A DNA stretch of 64,000 bases from Castor canadensis (taxonomy: Eukaryota > Chordata > Mammalia > Rodentia > Castoridae). Below are positions 22,943 to 33,610 of the stretch, in pieces. The stretch is taken from NCBI RefSeq assembly GCF_047511655.1, contig NC_133403.1, forward strand, positions 13,947,014 to 14,011,013, in the 5' to 3' direction. Under the pieces are notes generated by a model that saw nothing but the letters and a program-made list of their open reading frames with translations, was not told the origin of the DNA and searched no databases. A program made the position numbers and the translations under genes. Within the stretch, counting starts at the first letter, position 1. Each line of letters opens with the position of its first letter.

Positions 22943-23672
22943 TTTTTTTTTTTTTTGTAGTGGAACTGGGGTTTTAAACTAGGGCTTCTTGCTTTGCAAG
23001 CGCTCTACCTCTTGAGCCACACCTCCAGTCCATTTTGCTCTGATTATTTTGGAGATGGGGGTCTCAAGAACTACTTGCCCTGGCTGGCCTCAAACTAAGA
23101 TACTCCTGATCTCAGCCTCCCGAGTAGCTAGGATTACAGGCATGAGTAAGCAGTGGGTCAAATATTTTTCCTGTTTTCTTTTGTGGTACTGGAGATTAAA
23201 CCAAGGGCCTCGAGCTTGTTAGGCAAGTGCTAACACTTGAGCCACTCCCCCCAGCTCTTTTGCTTTTAGTTTATTTTTGAAATAGGGTCTTGCTAACTTT
23301 GTCCTGGCTGGCCTCAAATGGCCTCAGCATCCTGAGCTGCCTCAATTTTTTTTTTTTAATTTATTTTTGCAGTAATGGGGTTTGAACTCAAGGCCTACAT
23401 CTTGAGCCACTCCACCAGCCCTTTTTTGTGATGGTTTTTTTTTTTAAGATAGGGTCTCACAAACTATTTGCCCTGGCTGGCTTTGAACCACAACCCTCCA
23501 GATCTGCCTCCTGAGTAGCTAGGATTACAGGCATGAGCCACCAGCACCCAGCTGTGTTGGGTATTTTTGAGATAGGGTCTCTCGAACTATCTGCCCAGGC
23601 TAACTTCGAACCGCCATCCTCCTGATTTCTGTCTCCCAAATAGCTGAGTATGAGTCACCCATACTCAGCTTG
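22943..23672 (-). mobile_element. Cluster of four reversed SINEs in series
   Basis: Consecutive reversed units at about 22943-23158 (dimer), 23178-23345 (shortened dimer), 23347-23556 (dimer) and 23557-23672 (head only). Each starts with a T-rich block and ends in GATTACAGGCATGAG or a variant. All have the same orientation with almost no spacer. Confidence 0.85.
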
Positions 23673-23694
23673 TCTCAAATATTTCTAAATATCC

Positions 23695-23770
23695 CATTTT
23701 ACAGGTACAGAAAATGAAGCCCAGAGAGGTTAAGCACTGGCACATAGAGAAAACAGGCTTGACAATAGAA
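23695..23770 (+). mobile_element. MIR remnant
   Basis: GAAAATGAAGCCCAGAGAGG and TTAAGCACTGGCACATAGAG match the MIR core order. Confidence 0.55.
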
Positions 23771-24936
23771 TCCTCTTTCCACAAAAACCCCAAAATCTTC
23801 AGGAAAAGGCCTCCTAGCAAACCAAGAGTAATAAATTTTAAATAAATAAAAGGAAGTACCATTTCAAGTGGTATCCACAAATACTCCAAGAGACAAGGCC
23901 AGAGGAAACTTACAGAATCTCCGGAGGCCTGTTAACTCACAGACAAGTAATGTTCCCTGAGAGCAGTGTTGCCCCTGCCCTGCCTCCGCAGGCTGTGTAC
24001 CTGTGGGCCATGTGCAACTGCAGGCAGGGAGGACCTGTGGGGGAAGGGTGCTACCAGGAAGCAGGATGTGCATGCTGCCTGCTGGGGGCATGAAGGCAAA
24101 GTCCCCTCCTGCCCAAAGCAGCTAAGCAAGCCCTGCTGCCCTTATCAGCATCAACATATGCATGGAATGTGGGACTTTGGAAACAGTCCTCTCCCCCTAG
24201 CCTGCATGGGGGCAGCCCAGGGCTCACACCTGGCCTTCTGGGGCTCAGGTTCACCTATCACAGCCAAAGGACAACCCAAGCTCAGTGTGTGACTGCCTGG
24301 AGACCTTTCAGAAGGCCATGGCTTGGTCCCTTCCCTCTCCCTCCAGTCTCCCTGGGCTCATTTATCAAGAGAGGCCACCCTGCCTCCAGCACCACCAGTA
24401 TCCCCCTACATCATGAGTGGCAGTGCCAGAGCGCTTATTTGTCCACAATGATAAGAAACCAAGAAGTGAAGAGAAGAGATTGGTTCCGAGTTCCCTGCAA
24501 CACCTAGACTGTCCCTACAGGCCTCTCCTGGAAGTGTTCAGCAAAAGGTACATGTTTCCTTGGTGCAAAGATTACAACATGCCAGAAGGGAAAGATCTGT
24601 GATGAAGGATAAGGATGGCCCAGAGTTGTCTCACTGGCCTCTGGTCCGTGAGGAGGGGGAAGTTGCAAGGGACCATCCTTCAGCTCTGGAAGCCATCTAC
24701 CCACCTCACTAAAAATGAAAATCTTGGCTGTCCTTCTATCTAAGCACTGCTCAAAGGAGCCCTTATAATCCTGCTCAAGGCTTTTACACATACCTCACTG
24801 CCTGAACTTCTGTACCCACTTCCTAAGCTATGTGACTGTGGACTAATTATCATCTCTGAGGCACTTGTACAGCAGAAATTGAGACTATGATTAGAATACA
24901 CAAGCATGTTCTGAAAATTAAATTCAGGTATAAACC
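23771..24936. other. Intronic unique stretch
   Basis: About 1.2 kb. A weak MIR-like phrase lies at 24825-24895 (TGTGACTGTGGACTAATTAT). No gene recognised. Confidence 0.4.
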
Positions 24937-25131
24937 AAGCACTGGTGGCTCATGCCTGTAATTTTACCTACTTGAGAGGTTGAGATCAGGAGGACTGCAG
25001 TTCAAAGCCAGGCCAGGCAAACAGTTTGCAAGAGTCTATCTTGAAAATATCCAATGTAAAAAAGGGCTGGTGGAGCAGCTCAAATGAGGCCTCAAATTCA
25101 AACTCCAGTACCACTACCACCAAAAAAAAAA
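24937..25131 (+). mobile_element. Dimeric SINE
   Basis: Head with GGTGGCTCATGCCTGTAATT. The tail lacks the central GGTAGAGTGCCTGCC segment, a common shortened form here. Confidence 0.9.
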
Positions 25132-25954
25132 AGACTAGACTTCAATTCAGGTGTAAAATGCCTACGACAAGCTGTGCATGAAGTAAGAGCCCAAAATGAG
25201 TGCCTGCTTCTCTTCTACCACTACCTTCCAGGCATCCTGTCAGGAGCTCTGTAGGAACCATCCTTTGTTTTCAAGCAATGTTCCCAGAGCATCTGACAGA
25301 AAGAAACCATCAGTCTGTCTACAAAAAGGAAAGGGCATGAGGTCTTGGGAGGAAGAGTAGATTGAAATGAAGAAAAAGGGTCAGGCAGGAATCAGGAATC
25401 CACTCACTCCCAAGACAGCTTTCTCCCAAAAAAGGATTCTCTGAGCCCACCTTCCAAATGTACCAAGGTTGCAGAGCAAAAGAGCCACGAGGAAGGTCAC
25501 CCTGCCTATGTTTCCTCTACCCCCTTCCTTCTCAGACCCCATCCACCCAGGCTGCTTCCTCTCTAAACATTCACATTCCTACCCAGAACCACACTACTAT
25601 CAGAGACCTTAGCAATCCTGTCAAAGGTAAAGCTGTTTCAGAGAATACAAACCCCAGGACCGTCCATTGCTTTGTCCCAGCAGAGGGGGGCCAAGCTGAG
25701 CCAGGCATTACCTGAAACTCTACTTCCTGCACTCTATCACAGTCCCTCCCACTTCCTTGTCCCTTATTAGTGACCTCACACACCTTCCCCACAAGATGCA
25801 GCCCAGGAAAACAACCTCAAGGACCAACCTCTCCTCTCCCAGGTACATCAAGGTAAAGGAAAATAAGAGGCAGTGTGGTCCCCAGCTGTCCAGTTACACC
25901 TCAGGTATGGTCACAGAGGGCTTGTCAGCGAGCCACAAGAAACCCCAAACTTGC
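25132..25954. other. Intronic unique stretch
   Basis: About 820 bp; no gene or recent repeat recognised. Confidence 0.4.
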
Positions 25955-26175
25955 TGAGCACGTGGCTCACAGGTGTAACCCTAGCTACTCAGAAGGCAGA
26001 GATCAGGAGGATCTCGATTCAAAGCCAGCTCAGACAAATAGTTCATGAGACTCTACTCAAAAAATAATCCTTCACAAAGAAGAGCTGGAGGAGTGGCTCA
26101 AAGTGTAGGCCCTGAGTTCAAACTATAGCACCACACACAAAAAAAAAAAAAAAAAGAAAGAAAAGAAAGAAAGAA
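25955..26175 (+). mobile_element. Dimeric SINE
   Basis: GTGGCTCACAGGTGTAACCC head, AAAATAATCCTTCACAAAG joint and a shortened tail, ending in an (AAAG)n-type run. Confidence 0.9.
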
Positions 26176-26184
26176 ACCCCAAAC

Positions 26185-26471
26185 TTCAGCAAGACCCTAT
26201 CTCAAGTAGTAAGAGTACCTGCCTAGCAAGCGTGAGGCCCTGAGTTCAAACTCCAGGGCCACCAAATAAAAAAAAAAAAGAAACCCAAACTTCACTATGT
26301 CAGGCCTTGCCAGGCTACACAGAGGCAAATGTGAACCCAAGAATGCAACCAAGAAACCAAGCCAAGGGTTGGAGGAAAGACACAAGAAGTAGAACACTTG
26401 CCTAGCAAGTGTGAAGTCCTGAGCTCAAACCCCAGTACTACCAAAAAAAAAAGAAAGAAAGAAAGAAAGAG
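26185..26471 (+). mobile_element. Two ID-like SINE tails
   Basis: 26185-26280 (CTGCCTAGCAAGCGTGAGGC) and 26362-26471 (CTTGCCTAGCAAGTGTGAAG). The second ends in an (AAAG)n tract. Confidence 0.85.
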
Positions 26472-26771
26472 ACCAAGCCAGATGACTCTGGAAATACAGG
26501 CTCTGGAAGGGAAGCAGACAGCTTCCCAGAGGACCACTGTAGAAAAGTCCCTCAATGCATACTTGTCAAATCTTACTGCACACCTAACCTGATGTTCCTC
26601 TGCTAACCAACAATGAATCAGCCAGATATTTTGTCCATTCACTAGGCAGGTGAGCCCACTGGGTCTGTAGTTCTCACTACCCCAGTAACAGTGCTGGCCT
26701 ACTCAGCCTCACTGCTCACTTCTTAACACTTCTTGACTCTGTTATCAAAAAAGATGTAACACCTGCTACAG

Positions 26772-26860
26772 CAGTGGTTCTCAAACTTGACCACACACCT
26801 GATTCACTATAGGAATAACAGGTGCTTGGACCATCCAAATTTGGTCTGGGCTCCAGAAAG
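26772..26860 (+). mobile_element. MER5A-like hAT remnant (left end)
   Basis: Begins CAGTGGTTCTCAAACTTG, the characteristic MER5-group terminal sequence. Similarity fades after about 26860. Confidence 0.6.
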
Positions 26861-28507
26861 CATGATATACACCCAAGTTTTGAGCCAGACCACCAGCCAG
26901 CACAGACAAAGGCACTGCTGGGTGAATGTGCAGCTGTGCTCATCACCCAGAAAAGTCCTGCTGTGTCCACACAGACAGACCACCAAGCCACTAGGCTCAC
27001 TTGTGAATGAGAACTCACCAAGAGTTTACCTTCTTCAAAGGCAGCTGCGAAGGCCACAGACAGGATTAAGGCTAGATGGAGTCCTCTCCCTTAAAGGGTG
27101 TACAACCAGACTGATGAAAGCCCAGCAAGGCTCAGTCCCCAGTGTGGGAACAGGAGCAGCTCCTCCCCATACTTGCAATAGAGCCCACCCACCCTTCCAG
27201 AGGTGTTGCCAAGGAATGAAGCCCAAGGCCCCAGAACTACATAGGACAACTCTGCTTAGCAGCCACGCCCACACCAGAGCCAACACAGCCCTTCCTTCTC
27301 CAGAACAGGCCAACACCCACCTGGAAGCACCCAGTTCACCAAAGCGTCCTTAATCACTCTGGGAATTCCCACAGGATGGATGGAGAGACCTGGCAAGGCA
27401 GCCTGCTTTTCCATACCCTACACCCCTTCTCACCTACATCCCTTGAATGCCCAGGGGTGGATCACCCTCAAACAGGAAACAAGCACCTACTATGTACTGC
27501 TATCTCACAAGGAGCAGCAAGACTCTCTGGCCTAGAGGCAGCTAGCTGACCCACCCCCACTCACCTTGAGTGCCCCTGCTCCAACCCTAACGCCATACTC
27601 CCTTCTCCTCTACATGCTAACGTTACCATGAAAAACATAGGAGATGAACAGTCAGAAGAAGTTCCATCAGGCCTGGCAGCCTTCCTCAAAGTCTCAAGAG
27701 TGCGGTAGTATATCACTCTCCCCACTCAGTCCAGTCATGCCTTCCCAGGGCCCGTCCCTCTCAGGTTGTGGTAGGACCTGGAACCAGATCCTGGCCTTCC
27801 CTTATCAAGCTCACTGGGGGCCCCCACCCCCACCGCTTGCTTTTCTTGCTTTACCACTCCCAACTAACACTGGGCTCAAGGTGAGCAGTCCCTCCTCATA
27901 GCCCTCCCCCAAGCCCAGGTGCCTAACCCTTAGGGCAAGGCCCCCTAGGAGGAAGCAAACCCTACTGGTGCCAGGAAGACTGAAACTGGATGGACTTGTT
28001 CAGAAGCCCCTACCTGACAAGACAGAGCCTGGGAAGGGGGCTCTCGGCCCTACCTGTACATGGTAAAATCGCAAATCTCTCCAGACACCATGTAATATGG
28101 GCCTTCACAGGCTCTAGACTCAAAGGCCTTTATCCTCCAGCTTCAGTAAATTATTTAATCTCCCAGTCCTATCATTTACTGTCTATAAAAGGAGACTCCT
28201 GCTGAATTGGAAGGTTTCTGAGAAAATCCACAAGTGTCCCTATCACACCTGCCAACCCAAGTTAGTCTACCATAAGGGGACAAGCACTGAGTGTGCATTC
28301 AGAAAATAAATGTGGCTCAATGAATAAAGAGCTTATGAATGAGGCTCACACTTGCCTGGAAGGCAGTGGGTACCCCTGACCTGCCTTCTCAACAAATCTG
28401 TAGGTCCTCGTTTTCAGTGGTCTGGCCATTTCCCCAGCCCACCCTCTATCTACATTACCAGTGCCTTTTGAAAACCCAAAGCACTCACTCCCTGGTTAAA
28501 ATTGCTC
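26861..28507. other. Intronic unique stretch
   Basis: About 1.6 kb with no recent SINE. Several open frames exist (for example 26787-27353 on the plus strand) but none has recognisable composition or domains. Confidence 0.4.
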
Positions 28508-28765
28508 AGCTTGGGCTACAGGGGTGGCTCAAGCAGTAGAGCTCTTGCCTAGCAAGTGCAAAGCCCTAAGTTCAAAATGTAGTTCAGGCTGGGTGGGGTG
28601 GGGGTAGGAGGAAATGCTCATCTCAGCAGGGTGGTGCACACTTGTAATTCCAGCATTCAGGAGGTTGAGGAATGAGGATCTTAAGTTAGAGGCTAGCCTG
28701 GGCTACGTAGTGACACCCTGTCTCAAAAATAAATAAAGAAAAGTAAATAAAGAAAAAAAAAAACC
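28508..28765 (+). mobile_element. ID-like tail followed by B1-like monomer
   Basis: 28508-28585 is a degenerate tail. 28622-28765 is a B1-like unit (GGTGGTGCACACTTGTAATT, CCTGGGCTACGTAGTGACAC) with an A-rich (AAATAAAG)n end. Confidence 0.85.
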
Positions 28766-28959
28766 TGCTTATCTCCACCAACTGCAACCCAGCATGGCAT
28801 TCAGGGCTCTCCTCCAACTCAGGACAGGCCCTGCCTGTGCCACACTACCCATGCCAACCCTATCACCCCATCTTACAATCATTTGTTTGCCTGTCTGTCT
28901 TCACTAGGCTGAACTCTGGAGGACAGTGAGACGTGGATGTAAATTCCAGTTGTTTCCAT

Positions 28960-29095
28960 TTTAGACTGAGGACTCTAAGATGGGGAGAGTTAATCACTAT
29001 CCAAGGTTGCATGGAGAGTAAACTGTAGAGCCAGCGTCATACTCCAGACTTCCTAACCAAGTCCAGTTCCCCTCTCACTGCCCTGCAGGGGACCC
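28960..29095 (+). mobile_element. MIR remnant
   Basis: ATTTTAGACTGAGGACTCTA, CCAAGGTTGCATGGAG and GTAGAGCCAGCGTCATACTC follow MIR order. Confidence 0.55.
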
Positions 29096-31300
29096 TGCTC
29101 AGTCAGGCTCCAAGAAGTCAGGAGGGGAGGAATCTTGATTGCTTCTTCCCAGGAAAAGCCCCCACCCTCCTAGTGATCAGGTTCTGGGGGTAGTAGCCCT
29201 CAGCCCCAGTGGGCAAAAGCAGACACAGGGTGGGGCTGATGGCTCAAGGTCAACAGGTCAAGCAAAAAGGGCAGAACCACAGGTCCCCTATGTAAACTGA
29301 ACTTTATTCCTTCCTCACTCCTCTCTCTGGAACTTCCCAGCCAGCCCTTCTCCAGGGGCTAGCTGCTGACTAAAAGGCACCACCCACCCTCTACCTCACC
29401 GGCTCAGAGCTGATCCTGACAGACAATAAGGACTCATAGGAAGGCAGCAGGCCCTGCAGCTCAATAATGCAAAACCCTGTTGCTCTGAGTCCACAACAGC
29501 TGACTTCAAGTGGATCGGAGGCTGTACTTATTAACAAAATGAGAAATCTGATCTATGGAAAGAAAACACTGCATGAGGATTAATCCAGGACTGCAGCTTG
29601 TGGAGAAGGCTGGGCTGCTGGCCAAAACCAGGCAGAAGGACAGGATCATGCCTACCTGTCCATCCCCAGAGCATTTACTTCGCAGCAGGACAGGACACAT
29701 CGCTTCTGCCCCACCTGTGCTTCCTCTTCTCCTTCCAGCAATTGCAGCAATCATTTCGGTTTTGCTTTAATTAAAGGCCGAGCTCCCTGGGGCTGCTTCT
29801 TCCTCTATGCAGAGCCAGCATCCAGAGGGAGATTTTTCTTTTCAGGAATCACTTGTAAAAGCTCAGTGACTAATCTACAAGTCCCAACAACTGGCAGGAA
29901 AGCACTGCAGGGAAAAATTCTGGGCACACGGAGGCACTCAGTCAAACAGCCAGAGAGGCTGGACAAAAAGCACTCTGTAACACCCCAGAATTGACCTACA
30001 GGAGACCAGGAGCCAAAGGAAAGATCAACCTGAGAGCGCAGCCTCTTCCCAGCCTTCCAAGACTGTCCTGTGGGGCCCAGAGATTTTCATAAAACCTCAT
30101 CTACACAGGATGGAAGGTTCACTTGCAGGCAGGGTGACCTACTCTTTAGAACAACCCTGGGCCAAAGGGTTCAGCCCAATACCAACCTCTCACCCATCCC
30201 TTACCCCCTCTTTGGTGTTAAAAGCTGGCTACACCAGCAATCTCACCACACAGCTTCGTCTCTAGAGGCCAGCCTAAGGCTGGCCCATCTGCTTTTTTTT
30301 TTTTTTTTTTTCCTCAGACTCCAGCAACCCTGCTCTACTGAGCATACATGCTCTCCTTTAGCCAGGGCTGCAGAACGGCCACATGGCCCACGCTCCTGAA
30401 AATGCCTGCTCGAAGGCCAGGGAGTCCAGACACTGGCGGATGGGAACAGAACCAAAGAAGGAGCCATGGAGCAATAAATGCTAGATCCAGCAAGATCTTG
30501 GATTTGGTCCACCCAGCTTCAGCTCTCCATTCTCAGGCCCTAGTGGTAGCCCCAAGTTCAACCTACAAGCAGAGACCCCCTGCACTACCTGCCAGCTCTC
30601 CCGAGAACAAGAGGCACAGCAATCGTCACAACCAATCAGTCAACAACCCACCGCTACAGGATTCCTTTGGGCAAGGATCTGCCCCTCCCCCACCACCACC
30701 ACCACATGTCAGAGGGGTGGCCTCTCTGGGTTACACCCCTCCTGCTGCTGGGAGTTGAGGGGCCGGGAACGCGGCTTTCCAGATGTTTGGCAATTCCTAC
30801 TAGAAAAGACACTGGGGGCAGAGAGGTAGGATACGGATAAAAAAACTTCAACGACGTTCCAACCAGTCAGGAACAGTTTTGTGCTCCCGTCCTCAGGCGG
30901 TCCCAAACTGTTCTGGGTGGGGCTGCTTGGGAGCACTATCTGGCCTCATTCCCTCCAGTCCGCAAGTCACTGCCCCCCAGGGAGAGGCATTTTCCCCCAA
31001 ACACACACACCCAGACCTATGTGAATATGAACCAAGGGTGAAGATAAACAGAGCGACAAGCTGGGGCCTCTCAACTCCCTCCCTTAGCCAGTCTGTTCCC
31101 TCCCCCTGCCAGCCGACCCCCTCCCCCCAAGGCCATCTCTCTTCCTGCCAAGCGGCTGCCTACAGGAGAGGTCTGGGGGCAGGGCAGGGAGCCCACCAGC
31201 CGCAGAGTCCGGCCCTCTGGAGTCAGCCCCTCCAAGCCTGACCGTGCCCCTGACCCCAGCCAGTCGTATTTTGGGGAAGGGTTCGAGAGGAAAGGGACCG
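29096..31300. other. Retroposon-poor stretch upstream of the CpG island (intron 1)
   Basis: About 2.2 kb with no SINE or L1 in a window where SINEs otherwise recur every few hundred bases. It holds homeodomain-like AT motifs (GGATTAATCC at about 29577-29586, TTTAATTAAAGG near 29766-29777), a poly(T) run at 30293-30312 and a CCACCACCACCAC patch near 30690-30706. No coding exon is recognised. The absence of insertions fits selective constraint near a developmental-gene promoter, but that is inference. Confidence 0.4.
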
Positions 31301-31766
31301 CACACGGTACAGGACGGCTGTTCTGAAATCGCAAAACAGTCCAGCTTGGGGCGGCCGCGGTCGCAATGCCGTTAGCATAATGGGAGCCCGCCCGCCTGCC
31401 TGTCAGGCAGCGCAGCTCGCTGGACGCGGTTCGGATTAGATTGCTAATGAAAAGGCACAAAGAACCGGCGCCCGCTAGCCCGCCGACCCCTGCTCTGCTA
31501 GCCCGCGTCCCGGGCTTGGCGCGGCCCCGGGGGCTTTGTGCCAGGTGTCCCTGCCGCCCGCGCCCTGCCGGGCACTCGGGCCACAAAGCCCTGCCCGCCG
31601 GGGGTCCCGCGTGCGCCCCCGCCTAGACCAAGCTGACGCGCGCGCGCTCCCACACGCGCGCAGCTCCTCGTAGCCCGGGCGCACGCGCGCCCACGCCCCT
31701 CTCCCCGGGGGCGCGCCCGGCCCGCGGCCCCCGCCCGTGCCCCCAGCACTCCCGGCCGCCCCTCAC

Positions 31767-31960
31767 CTCATGTGCGTCAGTGGCGGCGCTCCGCCCGCCG
31801 GCCGGCCGGCCCTGCCAGCGGCCCTTCGTGCTCGGCGCCCGGCCCGCGCCGCCCGCGTCCGCCCCGTCCGCCCGCCGCCGGCCCGGCCCGGCCCGGCTCC
31901 CCGCCCAGCGCGCCCCGAGCGCCGCTCACAGCCGCCCGCCCGGCGCCATCTTGGAAGCTT
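31767..31960 (-). other. HIC2: HIC2 exon 1 (5' end approximate)
   Basis: On the gene strand the exon ends CGCACATGAG at 31767, followed by a strong donor GTGAGG. Joined to exon 2 it reads ATG-AGG-TGG-TGC..., that is M-R-W-C-P-W-A-G-R-R-D before the ATG at 5445, giving a possible 611-residue form. Upstream codons in the same frame read G-A-P-P-L-T-H; I recall human HIC2 as having an exon 1-derived N-terminus ending G-P-L-A-L-R, so this is homologous. The ATG at 31771 has a weak context (C at -3), so initiation may mostly use 5445. The transcription start is inferred from the YY1-type motif near 31950. Confidence 0.75.
31926..31949 (-). other. Short upstream ORF in HIC2 leader (7 codons)
   Basis: The ATG inside the AAGATGGCGCC motif has a strong context (A at -3, G at +4) and encodes MAPGGRL followed by a stop. 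It is translated only if transcription starts upstream of 31949, which is uncertain because such motifs often sit at the start site itself. Confidence 0.45.
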
Positions 31961-32650
31961 GTGACGTCGGCACCGCCCGCTCACCCCTGACCCACATCTG
32001 AATGGGCGAGCGGCGGGGCGGGGCTAAGGGGCGGGTCCGTCTGAGGGCGGGGCCTAGGGAACGGGGCGGAGCTGGCAAGAAGTCAGAGCGCTGGGCGGGG
32101 CGGGTGGCCGCAGCACGGTGCCGTGGGGGAGGGGCGCGCGGGAGGGGCCGGAGACCCCGACCCCAGATGCCCAACAGAACCCCTACCCAGGCGCGAGAGT
32201 GGGATAGCGACTTCGCCCTCGACGCACTCAGACCGCACACCCGTGGGGCAGAGACTGGAACACCCCCCCCCCGCCACGCACAGGCCCACGCCCAGCCCCC
32301 CCAAACTGAAGGTTTATCCCCCGCTTTGAGCCTGACTCTGACCTTTCGCAGTCTCCCGTCAGGGATCCCTAGCAGCCTGCTCCTCACCTTCTAGACGACT
32401 TTGCTCCCCGGCCCCCGCAGTAGTCCCAGTTTCCAAAGCTCAGTTCCCAAAGGTTGCAGGCTTCGTGGTCTTTGGCTCCCAGGGACACCAGGGCCGTTTG
32501 TGTCCGGAGGAGGAGAGCCCCGTAACCCCTGACCCCAGTGCCCCCTCTCGCCCCCGCGCCCGCACCCCCGCAGGTCGGCCCTACCTGCTCAGAGGACGCA
32601 GAGGTCCCGAGCATGCTTCCTCAGCCTGCCCCTTCCGGTGACCGCAGCCC

Positions 32651-32941
32651 CTTGCAGGCCCCAGGGGTCAAGCGGCGCGCCCAAGCTAGCCCACTGGGAC
32701 CCAGGCTCGTGGGCTATCATTCAGATGGCTTTCTAAGGGGTTGGGGCTGGCTGAGAGCCATGGCCATTTCTCCAGGGAATTACTTAATGGACTTCCCTCT
32801 ACTTTGAATACCAAACAAAGGAATACACTCCGACTGTTAAGGTCGGAGAAGTTTGAGAGGAGTCCACGTCTGCTCTATAGGGAAATTGTGACAAGGCCAC
32901 ACAGGAGATTGAAACCCAATTTGATAACCCTTCAAGAGGCT
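32651..32941. other. Unique flank upstream of the CpG island
   Basis: About 290 bp of non-repeat sequence, upstream of HIC2 in gene direction. Nothing recognised. Confidence 0.4.
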
Positions 32942-33165
32942 AGGTCAAGCGCCGGTGGCTCATGCCTATAATCCTAGCTACTCAGGAGGCAGAGATCAGG
33001 AAGATGGCAGTTCCAAGCCAGCCTGGGCAAGCAGTTCGCAAGACCCTATCTCGAAAAACCCTTTACAAAAAAAAAAAAAGAGGGGGGTCAGAGGGGGGGC
33101 CTAGGAGCTGGTGGAGTAGCTCAAGGTGTAGTCCCTGCTTTAATACCCAGTACCACAAAAAAAAA
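32942..33165 (+). mobile_element. Dimeric SINE
   Basis: CGCCGGTGGCTCATGCCTAT head, AAAACCCTTTACAAAAA joint and shortened tail. It is the first retroposon met upstream of the HIC2 island. Confidence 0.9.
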
Positions 33166-33325
33166 AGCTAATTATACAATCATTCTTTTCTTAATCAATG
33201 TTATAGGTTTAATGTAATCTTAACAGAACATTTTTCTTAGATTTACAAAATTCTAAGTTCACCTGGAAGAATAAAGAGCCAGAAACAGCTACCATTTCTC
33301 CCCTTGAGAATGAAACAATAGAAAC

Positions 33326-33545
33326 GAAGGTAGAGTCAGTGGCTCACTCCTGTAATCCTAGCTACTCAGGAGGCAGAGATCAGGAGGATCACCGATTGAA
33401 GCCAGCCTGAACAAACAAGTTTGAGAGACCCTATCTTGAAAATACCTAACACAAAAAGGGCTGGTGGAGTGGCTCAAAGTGTAGGCCCTGCGTTCAATCC
33501 CCAGCACCACAAAAAAAAAGAAAGAAAGAAAGAAAAAGAAAGAAA
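33326..33545 (+). mobile_element. Dimeric SINE with (AAAG)n tail
   Basis: Complete head and shortened tail, ending CCCCAGCACCAC plus an (AAAG)n stretch. Confidence 0.9.
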
Positions 33546-33610
33546 CCCTGGAAACAACCTTAGAAAGAGCAAGATGTTCGTGTTGACATGATTGGCCAGG
33601 GAAAAGAAGC

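Larger units (their letters stand above)
5474..31766 (-). other. HIC2: HIC2 intron 1
   Basis: Inferred 26.3 kb intron between the exon 1 donor (GTGAGG, from 31766 downward) and the exon 2 acceptor (AG at 5475-5474). It holds the repeats listed separately. I see no further coding exon; alternative noncoding first exons cannot be excluded from sequence alone. Confidence 0.8.
31300..32650. promoter_or_regulatory. HIC2: HIC2 promoter CpG island
   Basis: Very high G+C with frequent CpG (for example 31480-31960), GC boxes (GGGGCGGGGC-type sites at about 32012-32060) and two embedded regulatory motifs: a CRE-like GTGACGTCGG at about 31960-31969, and, on the gene strand, CCAAGATGGCGCC at about 31954-31942, a YY1-type initiator-region motif. 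The island spans the inferred first exon and continues about 0.7 kb upstream of it. Tight homeodomain-type TAAT/ATTA motifs occur at 31434-31448. Confidence 0.85.

Noticed and set aside
22943-23672. Regularly repeated blocks that could suggest a CRISPR-like array
   Set aside because: The units are about 200-bp diverged SINEs with T-rich joints in a mammalian intron, not short identical repeats with unique spacers.
31071-32394. Arg/Pro/Ala-rich frames across the CpG island, both strands
   Set aside because: GC-rich islands are open in many frames by composition; only the HIC2 exon 1 frame is supported by splice logic.
32002-32394. A possible divergent plus-strand gene from the HIC2 CpG island
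   Set aside because: Only a GC-rich open frame is present; no splice donor with a coding partner or conserved protein can be shown. A divergent noncoding transcript is possible but unsupported here.
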